A DNA stretch of 64,000 nucleotides from assembly GCA_944380515.1 (NCBI GenBank), contig CALWHT010000038.1, forward strand, positions 1 through 64,000. The letters run 5' to 3'. Shown piece after piece: positions 16,332 through 26,200 of the stretch (its first letter is position 1; every line of letters begins with the position of its first letter). Origin of the DNA: an uncultured Roseburia sp. (GTDB lineage: Bacteria > Bacillota > Clostridia > Lachnospirales > Lachnospiraceae). Below the pieces are notes generated by a model. That model did not search any database and was not told where the DNA came from. It saw nothing but the letters and a program-made list of their open reading frames with translations. Both the position numbers and the translations under genes were made by a program.

Positions 16332-16404
16332 AAATAACCTCCATCTTTATATTTTCCAAACAATACTTATTTCATAGGAAGTCGGAAGACCTTTCCTGTG
16401 AAAC

Positions 16405-16694
16405 AAAAAAGCCCTAAGCCGAAAATCATCGGCTTAGGGCGAACCTGACGGGTCCGTGGTACCACCTAAATTTGGAATAGCTCCACACTCGAAGGATACG
16501 GGAGCGCGCTCCGATATCCGCCTCTGTAACGGGAGTTCCCGGTGAAATCTACTGCGCCTGTCAAAGCGGGGCGGTTCGATTTACGGCTCAAAGACCGGTT
16601 CGGTATCGGAAGCAGGAAAGCTCACACCAGCCGCTTTCTCTCTGGACTGTTCCAAATACGTACTATTTCTTATCAACGCCTTTGTGTTTGAAAT
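16405..16694 (-). ncRNA. T-box leader of proS
   Basis: Read on the minus strand, this leader shows a Stem I region starting with AGTACG and AGAGAGAAAGCGG, then a specifier region in which a CCG proline codon lies at 16598-16596. The conserved T-box TAGGTGGTACCACGGACC follows at about 16468-16450. The leader ends in a terminator, GCCCTAAGCCG (16440-16430) with CGGCTTAGGGC (16421-16411), followed by a T-run. Uncharged tRNA-Pro pairing with the T-box would favour the antiterminator. Motif order and downstream gene agree. The exact specifier was picked by eye and fits proline. Confidence 0.92.
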
Positions 16695-16701
16695 TGCAGC
16701 T

Positions 16702-16730
16702 ATTGTAGCATTGAAATGAGGTTCTGTCAA
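16702..16730 (-). promoter_or_regulatory. Promoter of the proS T-box transcript
   Basis: On the minus strand TTGACA (16730-16725) and TACAAT (16707-16702) are 17 bp apart. This is a near-consensus housekeeping promoter starting transcription at about 16695, just ahead of the T-box Stem I. Confidence 0.8.
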
Positions 16731-16791
16731 ACTTTTTTTGTGCCTGATAGAATGTAAGAACCGTTCAGCCCGCCCCATCTGCAAAATGTAC

Positions 16792-16840
16792 TTGACATAG
16801 AACCTTGTTAGTGATATGGTTAATTACACAAGTAATTAAC
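16792..16840 (+). promoter_or_regulatory. Promoter and GntR operator of the ABC operon
   Basis: TTGACA (16792-16797) and TATGGT (16815-16820) have a 17 bp spacer. A perfect inverted repeat GTTAATTAC-ACAA-GTAATTAAC spans 16819-16840 and overlaps the -10 and start region. The first gene of the operon encodes a YtrA-type GntR repressor, so this is most likely its autoregulatory operator. Confidence 0.8.
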
Positions 16841-16929
16841 TAAATAACCAAGTGAAAGTTTAGATGAGCAAAAAAGTATGTGCCGTGTGTAAGGACCGCG
16901 GACGCGGCACGGAAAGGAGTGCACTATGT

Positions 16930-17313
16930 ATGAATGAAATATTGACTCAGGAAAAATCCATTTACCTTCAGATCAGTGAGATGATAGAGAATGATATTCT
17001 GCGGGGAATCCTGCTGGAGGAGGAGCGGGTGCCGAGTACCAACGAACTGGCAAAGCTTTATGCCATCAACCCGGCGACAGCGGCGAAGGGCGTCAACATC
17101 CTGGTGGAGCAGGGAATCCTGTACAAGAAAAGGGGAATCGGTATGTTTGTGGCAGAGGGAGCAAAGGAAATGATTTTAAAGAGCAGGCGGAGCGCGTTTT
17201 ATGACAGCTTCATCCGAAAGCTATTGGAGGAAGCGGCGAGCATCGGGCTTGGAAAGGAAGAAGTGATTGCCATGATTCGCGAGGGAGAGCCGAAAGGCAG
17301 CGACGAGGTTTAA
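16930..17313 (+). CDS. GntR-family (YtrA-type) repressor
   Basis: The start is taken at the ATG giving MNEILTQEKSIYLQ, after an AAAGGAG site; the frame is open further upstream but lacks a ribosome site. The 127-residue protein has an N-terminal winged helix (LAKLYAINPATAAKGVNILVEQGILYKKRGIGMFV in pieces) and only a short helical tail, which defines the YtrA subgroup. Such repressors control linked ABC transporters and often respond to cell-wall-active compounds. It is the first gene of the operon behind a palindromic operator. Confidence 0.9.
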   Translation: MNEILTQEKSIYLQISEMIENDILRGILLEEERVPSTNELAKLYAINPATAAKGVNILVEQGILYKKRGIGMFVAEGAKEMILKSRRSAFYDSFIRKLLEEAASIGLGKEEVIAMIREGEPKGSDEV

Positions 17314-17329
17314 AGAGAGGAGAGCGTTT

Positions 17330-18205
17330 ATGGAAACATTGGTATGCAGTAATATTGCGAAAAAATACGGGGAAAAGGAAGTGTTAAAGGATGTCAATCT
17401 GACGCTGGAAAAGGGAAAAATCTATGGTCTGATTGGCAGAAACGGCGCGGGAAAAACGACGCTGTTATCCATTCTCTCAGCACAGAACCCGGCCTCGACG
17501 GGCGAGGTGCTCTGGAACGGGGAGCCGGTATGGGAAAATCAGCGGGCATTGAATCATATTTGTTTTTCCAGGGAACTCACGCCACAGCCGAACGGCAGCA
17601 CGGCGGGAATGAAGGTCCGGGATTATCTGCGGGCGGCGTCTTTCTATTATCCAGGCTGGGATGCGCAAATGGCAAAAGAACTGTTGGAAAAATTTGAACT
17701 GGACCCGAAGAAGAAGCTCGTTAAGCTGTCAAAAGGAATGCTCTCAATGGTGACGATTATCGTGGCGATGGCGAGCAAGGCGGACTTTACTTTTCTGGAT
17801 GAACCTGTGGCCGGGCTTGACGTGGTGATGCGGGAATATTTTTACCGCAGGCTGATTGAAGAATATACGCAAACGAACCGAACCTTCGTGATTTCGACTC
17901 ACATCATAGAGGAAGCGGCGGAGGTGTTTGAGGAGGTCATTATCGTAAAACACGGTGAGATTCTGCTGAAGGAAAACACGGCGGAGCTTGTAGGGAGAAC
18001 CTTCCGGGTCAGCGGACTTGCCGAGACGGTGGATGAAGCCGTAAAAGGGCTGGAAACGCACCTTCCGGAGCAGATTGGACGCAGCAAGGGTGTGACCGTA
18101 TGTCTTCGGGAGGGAGAAACGCTTCCGGGGGACAGCGGTCTTACCGTACAGCCGGTAAATCTGCAAAACGTATTTGTGGCATTATGCGGGGAGGAACAGC
18201 TATGA
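17330..18205 (+). CDS. ABC transporter ATP-binding protein
   Basis: This 291-residue ATPase has Walker A GRNGAGKTTLLS, Walker B FTFLDEPVAGLDVV and the H-loop STHIIEEA. The signature motif reads LSKGM rather than LSGGQ, a variant often seen in GntR-linked transporters. The C-terminal 70 residues form an extra domain. It begins 16 bases after the GntR gene and its stop overlaps the next start by 4 bases (ATGA). It should energise the two membrane proteins that follow; the transported compound is unknown. Confidence 0.92.
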   Translation: METLVCSNIAKKYGEKEVLKDVNLTLEKGKIYGLIGRNGAGKTTLLSILSAQNPASTGEVLWNGEPVWENQRALNHICFSRELTPQPNGSTAGMKVRDYLRAASFYYPGWDAQMAKELLEKFELDPKKKLVKLSKGMLSMVTIIVAMASKADFTFLDEPVAGLDVVMREYFYRRLIEEYTQTNRTFVISTHIIEEAAEVFEEVIIVKHGEILLKENTAELVGRTFRVSGLAETVDEAVKGLETHLPEQIGRSKGVTVCLREGETLPGDSGLTVQPVNLQNVFVALCGEEQL

Positions 18206-18915
18206 AAAAATCATTGTGGATACAGTCGGTAAGGCGCAATGTTTATTACTGGAGCCGGGCGGTGGAGGGAATCATTCTGGTTTTTATCTGCATTGACCTC
18301 TGTTATGCCGCATTGTTCGGGATGACCGGACGGGAAACGTCGGAGAGCATCCGGCAGACAGGCGCGCTGTGGGTAATGTTGGAAAACGCGAGAGATTATA
18401 TGATCGGCATGGGACTGATGATGCCCCTGGTGATTCCCGCCAGCTACGGCAAAAACGGTATCGGGCTGACCATATCCTTCGGCGGGAAGCGTTCGGAGAC
18501 GGTATGGGGCGTTCAGTTCATGCACCTTTTGGTGATTGTGCAGGTGACGCTGTATGTTGCGCTGTTAAATCTGCTGCTGGAAGGCTCCTGGATTTGGTTT
18601 CCCCTGTATTTTGCGGGAATGCTGATCTCGGCGGCGCTCGGACAGTTCCTGCTTTGCGCGCAGTTAAGATTTAACACGAAGGGCGTCGTTTTTACTGTTC
18701 TTGCGATTACAGTTTTCGCCATTACCGCCATTTTTTTTCTGGTGGCGGGCTGGAGCGAAACCTGGGGCGGCACGCTTGGAATATTTTGGCTGGATGAACC
18801 GGGCGGCCTTCTGAAGTTACTTACGGCGGCTTTATACCCGGTCGGAGCGGTACTCTATGCGGTAAGTGTCGTGCTGCTTATTGGAATCGTGAAAAAGTAT
18901 GAAGTCAGAATATAA
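18202..18915 (+). CDS. ABC transporter membrane subunit 1
   Basis: The start is the ATG after GGAGG that overlaps the ATPase stop. The 237-residue protein has about six hydrophobic segments and no other domain. It has no close named family that I recognise beyond ABC-2-like permeases encoded in YtrA-type operons. The position next to the ATPase and a second membrane protein indicates a heterodimeric channel. The next gene starts 13 bases downstream. Confidence 0.75.
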   Translation: MKKSLWIQSVRRNVYYWSRAVEGIILVFICIDLCYAALFGMTGRETSESIRQTGALWVMLENARDYMIGMGLMMPLVIPASYGKNGIGLTISFGGKRSETVWGVQFMHLLVIVQVTLYVALLNLLLEGSWIWFPLYFAGMLISAALGQFLLCAQLRFNTKGVVFTVLAITVFAITAIFFLVAGWSETWGGTLGIFWLDEPGGLLKLLTAALYPVGAVLYAVSVVLLIGIVKKYEVRI

Positions 18916-18928
18916 GGGGGATGTGAGA

Positions 18929-19615
18929 ATGGAGTTGTTTTGGAAACTGGTGAAACTGGAAAAAGGTAATATTGCGGTTATGCTGCTTTCCGTGCCGGCG
19001 GCCGCTGTTTTGGGAACGGTTATCTCCGGGGCGGTCTGCTTTTATGACAAAGAAATGGTTTCCTGTCTCCCGCTGGGCCTGATTATGGCAATGTGTGTCG
19101 CGGGAATCCTTCAAAGCGTTGTCACGGTTGGCGCGTTTTACGGTGCTTTTAATATAGCGGTCGGTATGGGCGTTACAAGACGGCGTTTTGTCCTGGCATG
19201 GCAGGGGATAACGCTTGCGTGCATGGCGGTTTTACTCGTCGGACTTTTTCTAATTTATCTCGTGGAAAGAGCGCTTATGGGAAATGCTTTTCCGGCGCTT
19301 TCGTTCATTGATATAGGAGTTGTATTCCGTCTGCGATACCTCATACCGGTGGTCGTGGGGCTGTGGGTGCTGGAATTTTTCTCAGAGGCATTGTTTCTGC
19401 GCTTTGGAGGGAAAATGCTGTGGGCGGTGTGGGCGGTCTGGATGGCGCTTACGCTGGGCCTTCCCCGTCTTCCTGCCAGGCTGCTTGTCGCGATCGGAGA
19501 CTTTTTTGTGAGCGCACAGGGGAGGGGACTGCTTGGAATCATCGGTGCGGTGATTGCGGTAGTCTTTTCGGTGACGGCATGGAGACTTTTGCGAAAACAA
19601 CGGGTGACAGCGTAG
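18929..19615 (+). CDS. ABC transporter membrane subunit 2
   Basis: The start is the ATG giving MELFWKLVKLEKGN, after a GGGGGATG stretch. The 228-residue protein has about six membrane segments, with a conserved-looking GMGVTRRRF loop after the second or third helix that is typical of permeases in these GntR operons. It presumably pairs with the preceding membrane protein. It is the last gene of the operon; the following 60 bases hold a short GC-rich hairpin rather than a clear terminator. Confidence 0.75.
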   Translation: MELFWKLVKLEKGNIAVMLLSVPAAAVLGTVISGAVCFYDKEMVSCLPLGLIMAMCVAGILQSVVTVGAFYGAFNIAVGMGVTRRRFVLAWQGITLACMAVLLVGLFLIYLVERALMGNAFPALSFIDIGVVFRLRYLIPVVVGLWVLEFFSEALFLRFGGKMLWAVWAVWMALTLGLPRLPARLLVAIGDFFVSAQGRGLLGIIGAVIAVVFSVTAWRLLRKQRVTA

Positions 19616-19645
19616 GCTTCCTGTGTTAAGATAAGACCAGAGTAT

Positions 19646-19659
19646 GCGCCTGACGGCGC
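19646..19659. repeat. Short palindrome GCGCCTGACGGCGC, copy 1
   Basis: This 14-base hairpin (GCGCC-TGAC-GGCGC) lies between the ABC operon and the carboxypeptidase gene, just ahead of its ribosome site. The identical 14-mer occurs at 32268-32281, after carD. Confidence 0.5.
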
Positions 19660-19675
19660 GGAAATGAGGAAGACG

Positions 19676-21175
19676 ATGAGCGAGACACTTGAGAAATTCA
19701 AACAATATCTGGATAAAATGAAAAAATATGGGCACGTGAATACACTCCTTTACTGGGATATGAAAACAGGCGTGCCAAAACTCGGGCAGGCGGGACATGT
19801 GGACGCGCTGACCTATTTTTCCACGGAAAGCTTTGCGATGGCGACCTCGTCGGAGCTTTCCGGGATGTTAAAGACGCTTTCACAGCCGGAGGAATTTTCA
19901 GGGCTTTCCGACACCATGCAGTTTATCGTTACACGTATGAAGCGTGATATGGATAAGGACAGCCGGATTCCGAAGGAGCGCTACGAGGCGTTCGTGCGGG
20001 CGCAGGCGGAATCGGAAAACGCCTGGGAGGAGGCGAAGGCGGCGGCCGATTTTTCCATTTTTGCGCCGCATCTGGAAAAGATGATCGCGCTGACTGAAGA
20101 GCTTGCCGGTTATACCGATCCGGGCAGGGACGTTTACGATGTGCTGATTGATAAGTATGAGGAAGGAATGGACGCAAAGACGGTGGACCGTCTGTTTGGC
20201 GAACTCAAGGAGGGGCTGATTCCCCTTGTGAAAAAAATTCTTGCGGCCGGGCAGCCGGACGACGCGAAGTTTCAGGGCTCCTTTGACGTCGACGCGCAGC
20301 GGAAGGTGCAGGATATGCTGCTTTCCTATATCGGTTTTTTCAGGGAGGCCGGAGCAGTCGGGGAATCGGAGCATCCGTTTACGTTAAATTTTTCCTCCCG
20401 GGACGTGCGGGTGACGAACCACTATTATGAGCACGCTCCGCTTTTTGCGATGTTTTCCGCTATCCATGAGGGAGGGCATGCCATTTTTGAGCAGAACGTC
20501 AATCCGGAATATGACAACACGGTTGCCGGAAGCTGCCGCTATATGGGCATCCATGAAAGCCAGTCCCGTTTTTATGAAAATATACTGGGGCGCAACCGCA
20601 ATTTCTGGCTTCCGATTTACGGAAAGCTGCAGGATCTGCTGCCGCAGTTTCGCGATATTTCACTGGACGAGTTCTACCGGGAAATTAATCATGTAAGAAA
20701 CAGCTTTATCCGTACCGACGCGGATGAGGTGACGTACTGTTTTCATATTATACTGCGCTATGAGATGGAAAAGGCGATTTTCCTTGAGCATGTTCCGGTG
20801 GAGGAACTGCCCGGTCTTTGGAATCAGAAGATGCAGGAATACCTGGGGATTACGCCCTCTGACGACGCGGAGGGTATTTTACAGGATATGCACTGGTCGG
20901 GTGCGTCGTTCGGCTATTTTCCGTCCTATCTGCTGGGAAGCATCTATGACGGTATGTTTCTTGAGCAGCTTGAGGCGGAATTGGGGCCGGTTGACGAGCT
21001 TCTCGCGTCGGGAAGAATTTTGGAAATTACAAAATGGCTCAATGAAAAAATTCATCGGTACGGGAGCACGAGGAAGCCGAAAGAGGTACTTGCGGCTGTC
21101 TGCGGCAGAGAGGTGACGGCGGAACCGCTGCTGCGCTATTTTACGAAAAAGTACACCGAAATTTACCATTTATAA
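19676..21175 (+). CDS. M32-family metallocarboxypeptidase
   Basis: This protein removes C-terminal residues from peptides using a metal ion. The start is placed at the second ATG (MSETLEKFKQY) because GAGGA precedes it by 5 bases; an ATG 12 bases earlier is also possible. Of about 499 residues, the zinc site is IHEGGHAIFEQN (HExxH) with the third-ligand region GIHESQSRFYEN, which together are diagnostic for M32 (Taq carboxypeptidase). Length matches the family. It is cytosolic and followed within 16 bases by a HAD hydrolase gene. Confidence 0.94.
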   Translation: MSETLEKFKQYLDKMKKYGHVNTLLYWDMKTGVPKLGQAGHVDALTYFSTESFAMATSSELSGMLKTLSQPEEFSGLSDTMQFIVTRMKRDMDKDSRIPKERYEAFVRAQAESENAWEEAKAAADFSIFAPHLEKMIALTEELAGYTDPGRDVYDVLIDKYEEGMDAKTVDRLFGELKEGLIPLVKKILAAGQPDDAKFQGSFDVDAQRKVQDMLLSYIGFFREAGAVGESEHPFTLNFSSRDVRVTNHYYEHAPLFAMFSAIHEGGHAIFEQNVNPEYDNTVAGSCRYMGIHESQSRFYENILGRNRNFWLPIYGKLQDLLPQFRDISLDEFYREINHVRNSFIRTDADEVTYCFHIILRYEMEKAIFLEHVPVEELPGLWNQKMQEYLGITPSDDAEGILQDMHWSGASFGYFPSYLLGSIYDGMFLEQLEAELGPVDELLASGRILEITKWLNEKIHRYGSTRKPKEVLAAVCGREVTAEPLLRYFTKKYTEIYHL

Positions 21176-21190
21176 TTTAAGAGGTGTGAC

Positions 21191-21835
21191 ATGAAGCGTG
21201 GAATTATTTTTGACATGGACGGTACGCTTTGGGATTCTGCCGAACAGGTGGCGGAGTCCTGGAATGAGGCGATTCGAAAAAGCGGGAAATCCGATAAGGT
21301 TCTGACGGCGGACGATATCCGGGGAGTGATGGGAAAGACGATGGATGTGATTGCCAAAGCTTTTTTCCCGGAGCTTGCCGAAAAAGAGCGCACGGAGATT
21401 TTAAACGCGTGCTGTGAGCTTGAGAATGATTATCTGAGAGAGCACGGCGGGGCGTTGTATGAGTGCGTGGAGGAAACGCTTGCCAGGTTAAAGGAGAGTT
21501 ATCATTTATATATCGTCAGCAACTGCCAGAAGGGATATATCGAGGCCTTTTTGGATTATTATAAGCTGTGGGATTATTTTGAGGACATTGAGTGTTACGG
21601 GAATAATCTTCTGCAAAAGGGGGAAAATATCCGCCTGGTGACAGAGCGCAACCGTCTGGATGACGCTGTTTACGTCGGTGATATTCAGGGTGATTACGAG
21701 GCGAGCAGGCAGGCCGGGGTCGGCTTTATCCATGCGGCGTACGGCTTTGGAAAGGTGGATGCCGATGTGCCCGAAATCCGCTCGTTTGCGGAGCTTGTAA
21801 ACGCCGGTACGGTGAAGCGGTATTTTGGCGGCTGA
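21191..21835 (+). CDS. HAD-family hydrolase (phosphoglycolate phosphatase-like)
   Basis: The 214-residue protein has HAD motif I FDMDGTLWDS at the N-terminus, motif II IVSNCQ, and motif III-IV GDIQGDYEASRQAG. A helical cap lies between motifs I and II, as in Gph/PgmB-like phosphatases. It should dephosphorylate a small metabolite; which one is not evident. An AGAGGTG site precedes the ATG. It is closely spaced with the carboxypeptidase upstream and the DHH protein downstream. Confidence 0.9.
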   Translation: MKRGIIFDMDGTLWDSAEQVAESWNEAIRKSGKSDKVLTADDIRGVMGKTMDVIAKAFFPELAEKERTEILNACCELENDYLREHGGALYECVEETLARLKESYHLYIVSNCQKGYIEAFLDYYKLWDYFEDIECYGNNLLQKGENIRLVTERNRLDDAVYVGDIQGDYEASRQAGVGFIHAAYGFGKVDADVPEIRSFAELVNAGTVKRYFGG

Positions 21836-21868
21836 CGCGTGCCCTGTGGAAAGAAAAGGAACAAAGCT

Positions 21869-22861
21869 ATGACGAAATTGGACGAATTGTTAAAACAGAT
21901 TAACCGGGAGCACGTCTATATCCAGACGCACAATTTTCCCGACCCGGACGCGATTGCGAGCGCGCTTGGGATGCAGGAACTGTTAAAATACCGCGGTATT
22001 TCCTCCGACATCTGCTACAAGGGGAAAATTGACCGCTACAGCACCGATAAGCTGCGGGAAATCATGCAGATTGAGCTTTTGAATATCGAGGATCTGGGTG
22101 CGGTTTTTACGGAAGAGGACGAGGTTATTCTGGTGGACGCGCAGAAGGGCAATTCCAATATCATTGACATTGCGGGCGACGAGATCATTTGTATTGACCA
22201 TCATCCGCGGAATGATAAGTTTTCGTATCGGTTTTGCGACATACGTCCCGGGGTCGGGGCATGTGCGACTATTATCGCGCAGTACTTTTTCGAGAATGAG
22301 ATTCCGATGGACAAGCGGATTGCGACAACGCTGACATACGGCATTCGTGTTGATACGAACAATCTTTCCAGGGGTGTGTCAAAGCTGGATGCCGAGATGC
22401 TTTATCGGTTATTTGATGACTGTGATTATGAAATTATCCATATGCTCGAAAACAGCAACCTCTGCTTTGATGATTTGATGGCGTATTCGCGGGCGATTTC
22501 AAGCATCGAGGTGTATGACAACGTCAGCTTTGCCGATACCGGGCGGGACTGCCCGGTCATTTCCAATATTTCCGATTTTATGCTGGCGTTGAAGGAAGTG
22601 TCCTTTTCCGTGGTTTATTCCAGAAACGCGGACGGCATCAAGCTCTCGGTCCGCAGTGAGCGGGCATCGCTCGACGCAGGAAAAATCGTCGGTGAGGCGC
22701 TGGCCGGAATCGGAAGCGGGGGAGGGCACGCCTCGATGGCGGGTGGTTTTGTGCCGTTTACCGGTACGGATATGGATTTAAAGCTCAAGGAAACGGATAT
22801 CAAAGAGCGGTTTTTGAATACGCTTGCCCGCTGGAGCAGAAAGACGCAGAGCAGCCCTTGA
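21869..22861 (+). CDS. DHH/DHHA1-family phosphoesterase (NrnA-like)
   Basis: The start is set at ATG 21869 after AAAAGGAAC. The 330-residue protein carries the DHH motifs: HNFPDPDAIASALG near the N-terminus, a metal-binding Asp in VILVDAQKG and IDHHP. The C-terminal DHHA1 part contains SVRSERASLDAG and GSGGGHASMAGG. This order is that of NrnA nanoRNases/pAp phosphatases and related oligonucleotide or cyclic-dinucleotide hydrolases. The exact substrate is not settled. Its stop codon overlaps the -35 box of the ileS T-box promoter. Confidence 0.88.
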   Translation: MTKLDELLKQINREHVYIQTHNFPDPDAIASALGMQELLKYRGISSDICYKGKIDRYSTDKLREIMQIELLNIEDLGAVFTEEDEVILVDAQKGNSNIIDIAGDEIICIDHHPRNDKFSYRFCDIRPGVGACATIIAQYFFENEIPMDKRIATTLTYGIRVDTNNLSRGVSKLDAEMLYRLFDDCDYEIIHMLENSNLCFDDLMAYSRAISSIEVYDNVSFADTGRDCPVISNISDFMLALKEVSFSVVYSRNADGIKLSVRSERASLDAGKIVGEALAGIGSGGGHASMAGGFVPFTGTDMDLKLKETDIKERFLNTLARWSRKTQSSP

Positions 22862-22886
22862 CAATTCGCTAATCCGACGCTATACT
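22858..22886 (+). promoter_or_regulatory. Promoter of the ileS T-box transcript
   Basis: TTGACA (22858-22863) and TATACT (22881-22886) are 17 bp apart. The -35 overlaps the stop codon of the DHH gene (TGA 22859-22861). Transcription would start near 22893, ahead of the T-box. Confidence 0.8.
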
Positions 22887-22892
22887 GATTAC

Positions 22893-23216
22893 TAGATTTT
22901 TATAGAAAAGGCAATGACGAAGACAGTAATTTATCGGAAAAAGCCCAAGAGAGCCGGGGCAGGTGAGAGCCGGCGCGAGTATCCCATAAATGAAAATCCC
23001 TTCTGAGCCGCAGCCCGAAATGAAAGACCGATATGTTCAGAGTAGGCGCTGACGTGATTCCCGCGTTAGAGGGAACGGTATTCGGCTTGTACGTAGCGGC
23101 TGAGTGAAGCGTATAGACTCTCACGGCGGAAGCCATGTGTGCGGAGCGGATATGGTATGTTAGGTGGTAAGCGAAGTATTTAACCCTCGTCCTATATACA
23201 GGACGGGGGTTTTTGT
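22893..23216 (+). ncRNA. T-box leader of ileS
   Basis: The leader begins with GACGAAGACAGTAA and an AGAGAGCCGGGGCAGGTGAG segment typical of Stem I. An ATC isoleucine codon at 22981-22983 lies in the specifier position (GAGTATCCCAT). The T-box itself, TTAGGTGGTAAGCGAAG, lies at 23160-23176 and keeps the TGGT that pairs with the tRNA acceptor end. A terminator follows: CCCTCGTCC and GGACGGGGG around TATATACA, then TTTTTG. Uncharged tRNA-Ile would allow read-through into ileS 50 bases downstream. Confidence 0.93.
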
Positions 23217-23262
23217 ATCATTAGGAAGGAGTTCGCTGACAACAGAATGATGGAGGTTAGAG

Positions 23263-26200
23263 ATGTACAGGAAAGTTGACACGAATCTGAATTTCGTAGA
23301 CAGGGAAAAGCAGGTGGAAAAGTTCTGGGAGGAACACGATATTTTCCGCAAAAGTATGGAGAACCGTAAAGAGGGAGAGACCTATACCTTCTACGACGGG
23401 CCGCCGACGGCAAACGGAAAGCCGCACATCGGGCATGTGGAGACCCGTACCATCAAAGATATGATTCCGAGATACCAGACCATGAAGGGCAAATACGTGC
23501 CTCGCAAGGCGGGCTGGGACACACACGGACTTCCGGTGGAGCTTGAGGTTGAGAAGCTACTCGGACTGAACGGGAAAGAGCAGATTGAGGAATACGGCAT
23601 GGAGCCCTTCGTCAAAAAGTGTAAGGAATCCGTGTGGAAATATAAGGGCATGTGGGAGGATTTCTCCCGCACCGTGGGGTTCTGGGCGGATATGGATAAT
23701 CCGTATGTTACCTATGATGATGATTTTATTGAGTCCGAGTGGTGGGCGTTAAAGGAAATCTGGAATAAAAAGCTTTTGTATAAGGGCTTTAAAATCGTTC
23801 CCTACTGCCCGCGCTGCGGTACGCCGCTCTCCGCACAGGAGGTGGCGCAGGGCTATAAGACAGTGAAGGAGCGTTCCGCGGTGGCGCGTTTTCAGGTAGT
23901 GGGCGAGGATGCCTACTTCCTGGCATGGACCACGACGCCCTGGACCCTTCCGTCAAACGTGGCGCTCTGTGTAAACCCGGATGAAACCTACTGCAAGGTT
24001 AAGGCGGCGGACGGTTATACCTACTACATGGCGGAGGCGCTCCTTGATAAGGTGCTTGGAAAGCTTGCGCCGGATGAGGACACCCCGGCGTACGAGGTGC
24101 TTGCCTCCTACACGGGCAGCGACTTAGAGGGCAAGGAGTACGTGCCGTTATTTGATTTTGCGAAGGACATCATTGAAAAGCAGCACAAAAAAGCGCACTA
24201 TATTGTTTGCGATTCCTATGTCACGATGAGCGACGGTACCGGAATTGTCCATATCGCCCCGGCCTTTGGTGAGGACGACGCCGCGGTCGGAAGAAAATAT
24301 GATTTGCCGTTTGTACAGCTTGTGGACGGCAAAGGCGAGATGACGAAGGAAACGCCGTATGCGGGTGTCTTCGTAAAGAAAGCGGATCCGATGATTTTAA
24401 AGGATTTGGAGGAAAAGGGCCTTCTGTTCGACGCTCCGAAGTTCGAGCATGAGTATCCGCACTGCTGGCGCTGTGATACTCCGCTGATTTACTATGCGAG
24501 AGAATCATGGTTTATCAAGATGACGGCGGTGAAGGACGACTTAATCCGCAATAACAATACGGTGAACTGGATTCCGGAGTCCATCGGAAAGGGACGTTTC
24601 GGTGACTGGCTTGAGAATATTCAGGATTGGGGTATTTCCCGCAACCGTTACTGGGGAACGCCGCTTCCGGTGTGGGAGTGTGAGTGCGGCCATCAGGAAT
24701 GTATCGGAAGCCGCGCCGAGCTTGCGGAAAAAAGCGGCAAGCCGGAGGATGGGGAGGTGGAGCTGCACCGTCCGTATATCGACGAGGTGACCTTCCCCTG
24801 CCCGAAATGCGGAAAGGAAATGCACCGCGTGCCGGAGGTCATCGACTGCTGGTTTGATTCCGGTGCGATGCCGTTCGCGCAGCATCATTATCCGTTTGAA
24901 AATAAGGACGTGTTTGAAAAGCAGTTCCCGGCGCAGTTTATCTCCGAGGCGGTGGACCAGACCCGCGGATGGTTCTACTCGCTGATGGCGGAGTCTACGC
25001 TTTTGTTTAATAAGGCTCCGTATGAGAATGTTATCGTGCTCGGACATGTGCAGGATGAAAACGGTCAGAAGATGAGCAAATCCAAGGGGAACGCCATCGA
25101 CCCGTTCGAGGCGTTAAAGACCTACGGCGCCGACGCGATCCGCTGGTATTTCTACACGAGCAGCGCTCCGTGGCTTCCGAAACGCTTCCACGGCAAGTTT
25201 GTGCAGGAGGGACAGCGTAAGTTCATGGGCACGCTGTGGAATACCTATGCATTTTTCGTGCTCTATGCCAATATCGATGAATTTGACGCGACAAAATATA
25301 CGTTGGAATACGATAAATTATCGGTGATGGACAAATGGCTTCTCTCGAGGCTTAATTCCGCGATCCGTGAGGCGGATGAGAACCTTGGAAACTACCGGAT
25401 TCCGGAGGCGGCAAGGGCGATGGAGCAGTTTGTCGATGAGATGAGCAACTGGTATGTCAGAAGAAGCCGCGAGCGTTTCTGGGCGAAGGGAATGGAGCAG
25501 GATAAAATCAATGCGTATATGACGCTGTATACGGCGCTGGTGGAAATCTGCAAATGCGCGGCTCCGATGATTCCGTTTATGACGGAAGAAATTTACCGGA
25601 ATCTTGTCTGCCAGATTGACGCGGACGCGCCGGAGAGTATTCATCTGTGCGATTATCCGACGGTAAACGAGGCATATATCGATAAAGAATTAGAGAAAAA
25701 TATGGACGAGGTGCTTAAGATTGTCGTGATGGGCCGTGCGTGCCGCAATTCCGCGAATATTAAGAACCGCCAGCCAATCGGGATGATGTATGTCAAGGCT
25801 CCGTCCGTGCTTCCGGAGTACTTTGTGGAAATCATCAAGGATGAACTGAATATAAAGAATGTATGCTTCTCCGATGATGTAAGCGCATACACCAGCTACA
25901 CCTTCAAGCCGCAGCTTCGCACGGTAGGGCCCAAATACGGCAAATTCTTAGGGCAGATCCAAAAAGCGCTCGCCGAGCTCAACGGCAATGCCGCAATGGC
26001 GGAGTTAAAGGCGAACGGAGTACTTTCCCTGCCGTCCGTGAGCGATGAGGTTAAGCTTTCGGAGGAGGATTTACTGATTACGATGACACAGGCCGAGGGC
26101 TATGTGACGGAGGGAGACAACACCGTCACGGTTGTGCTCGATACCAACCTCACGCCGGAGCTTTTAGAGGAGGGCTTCGTACGCGAGCTCATCAGCAAAA

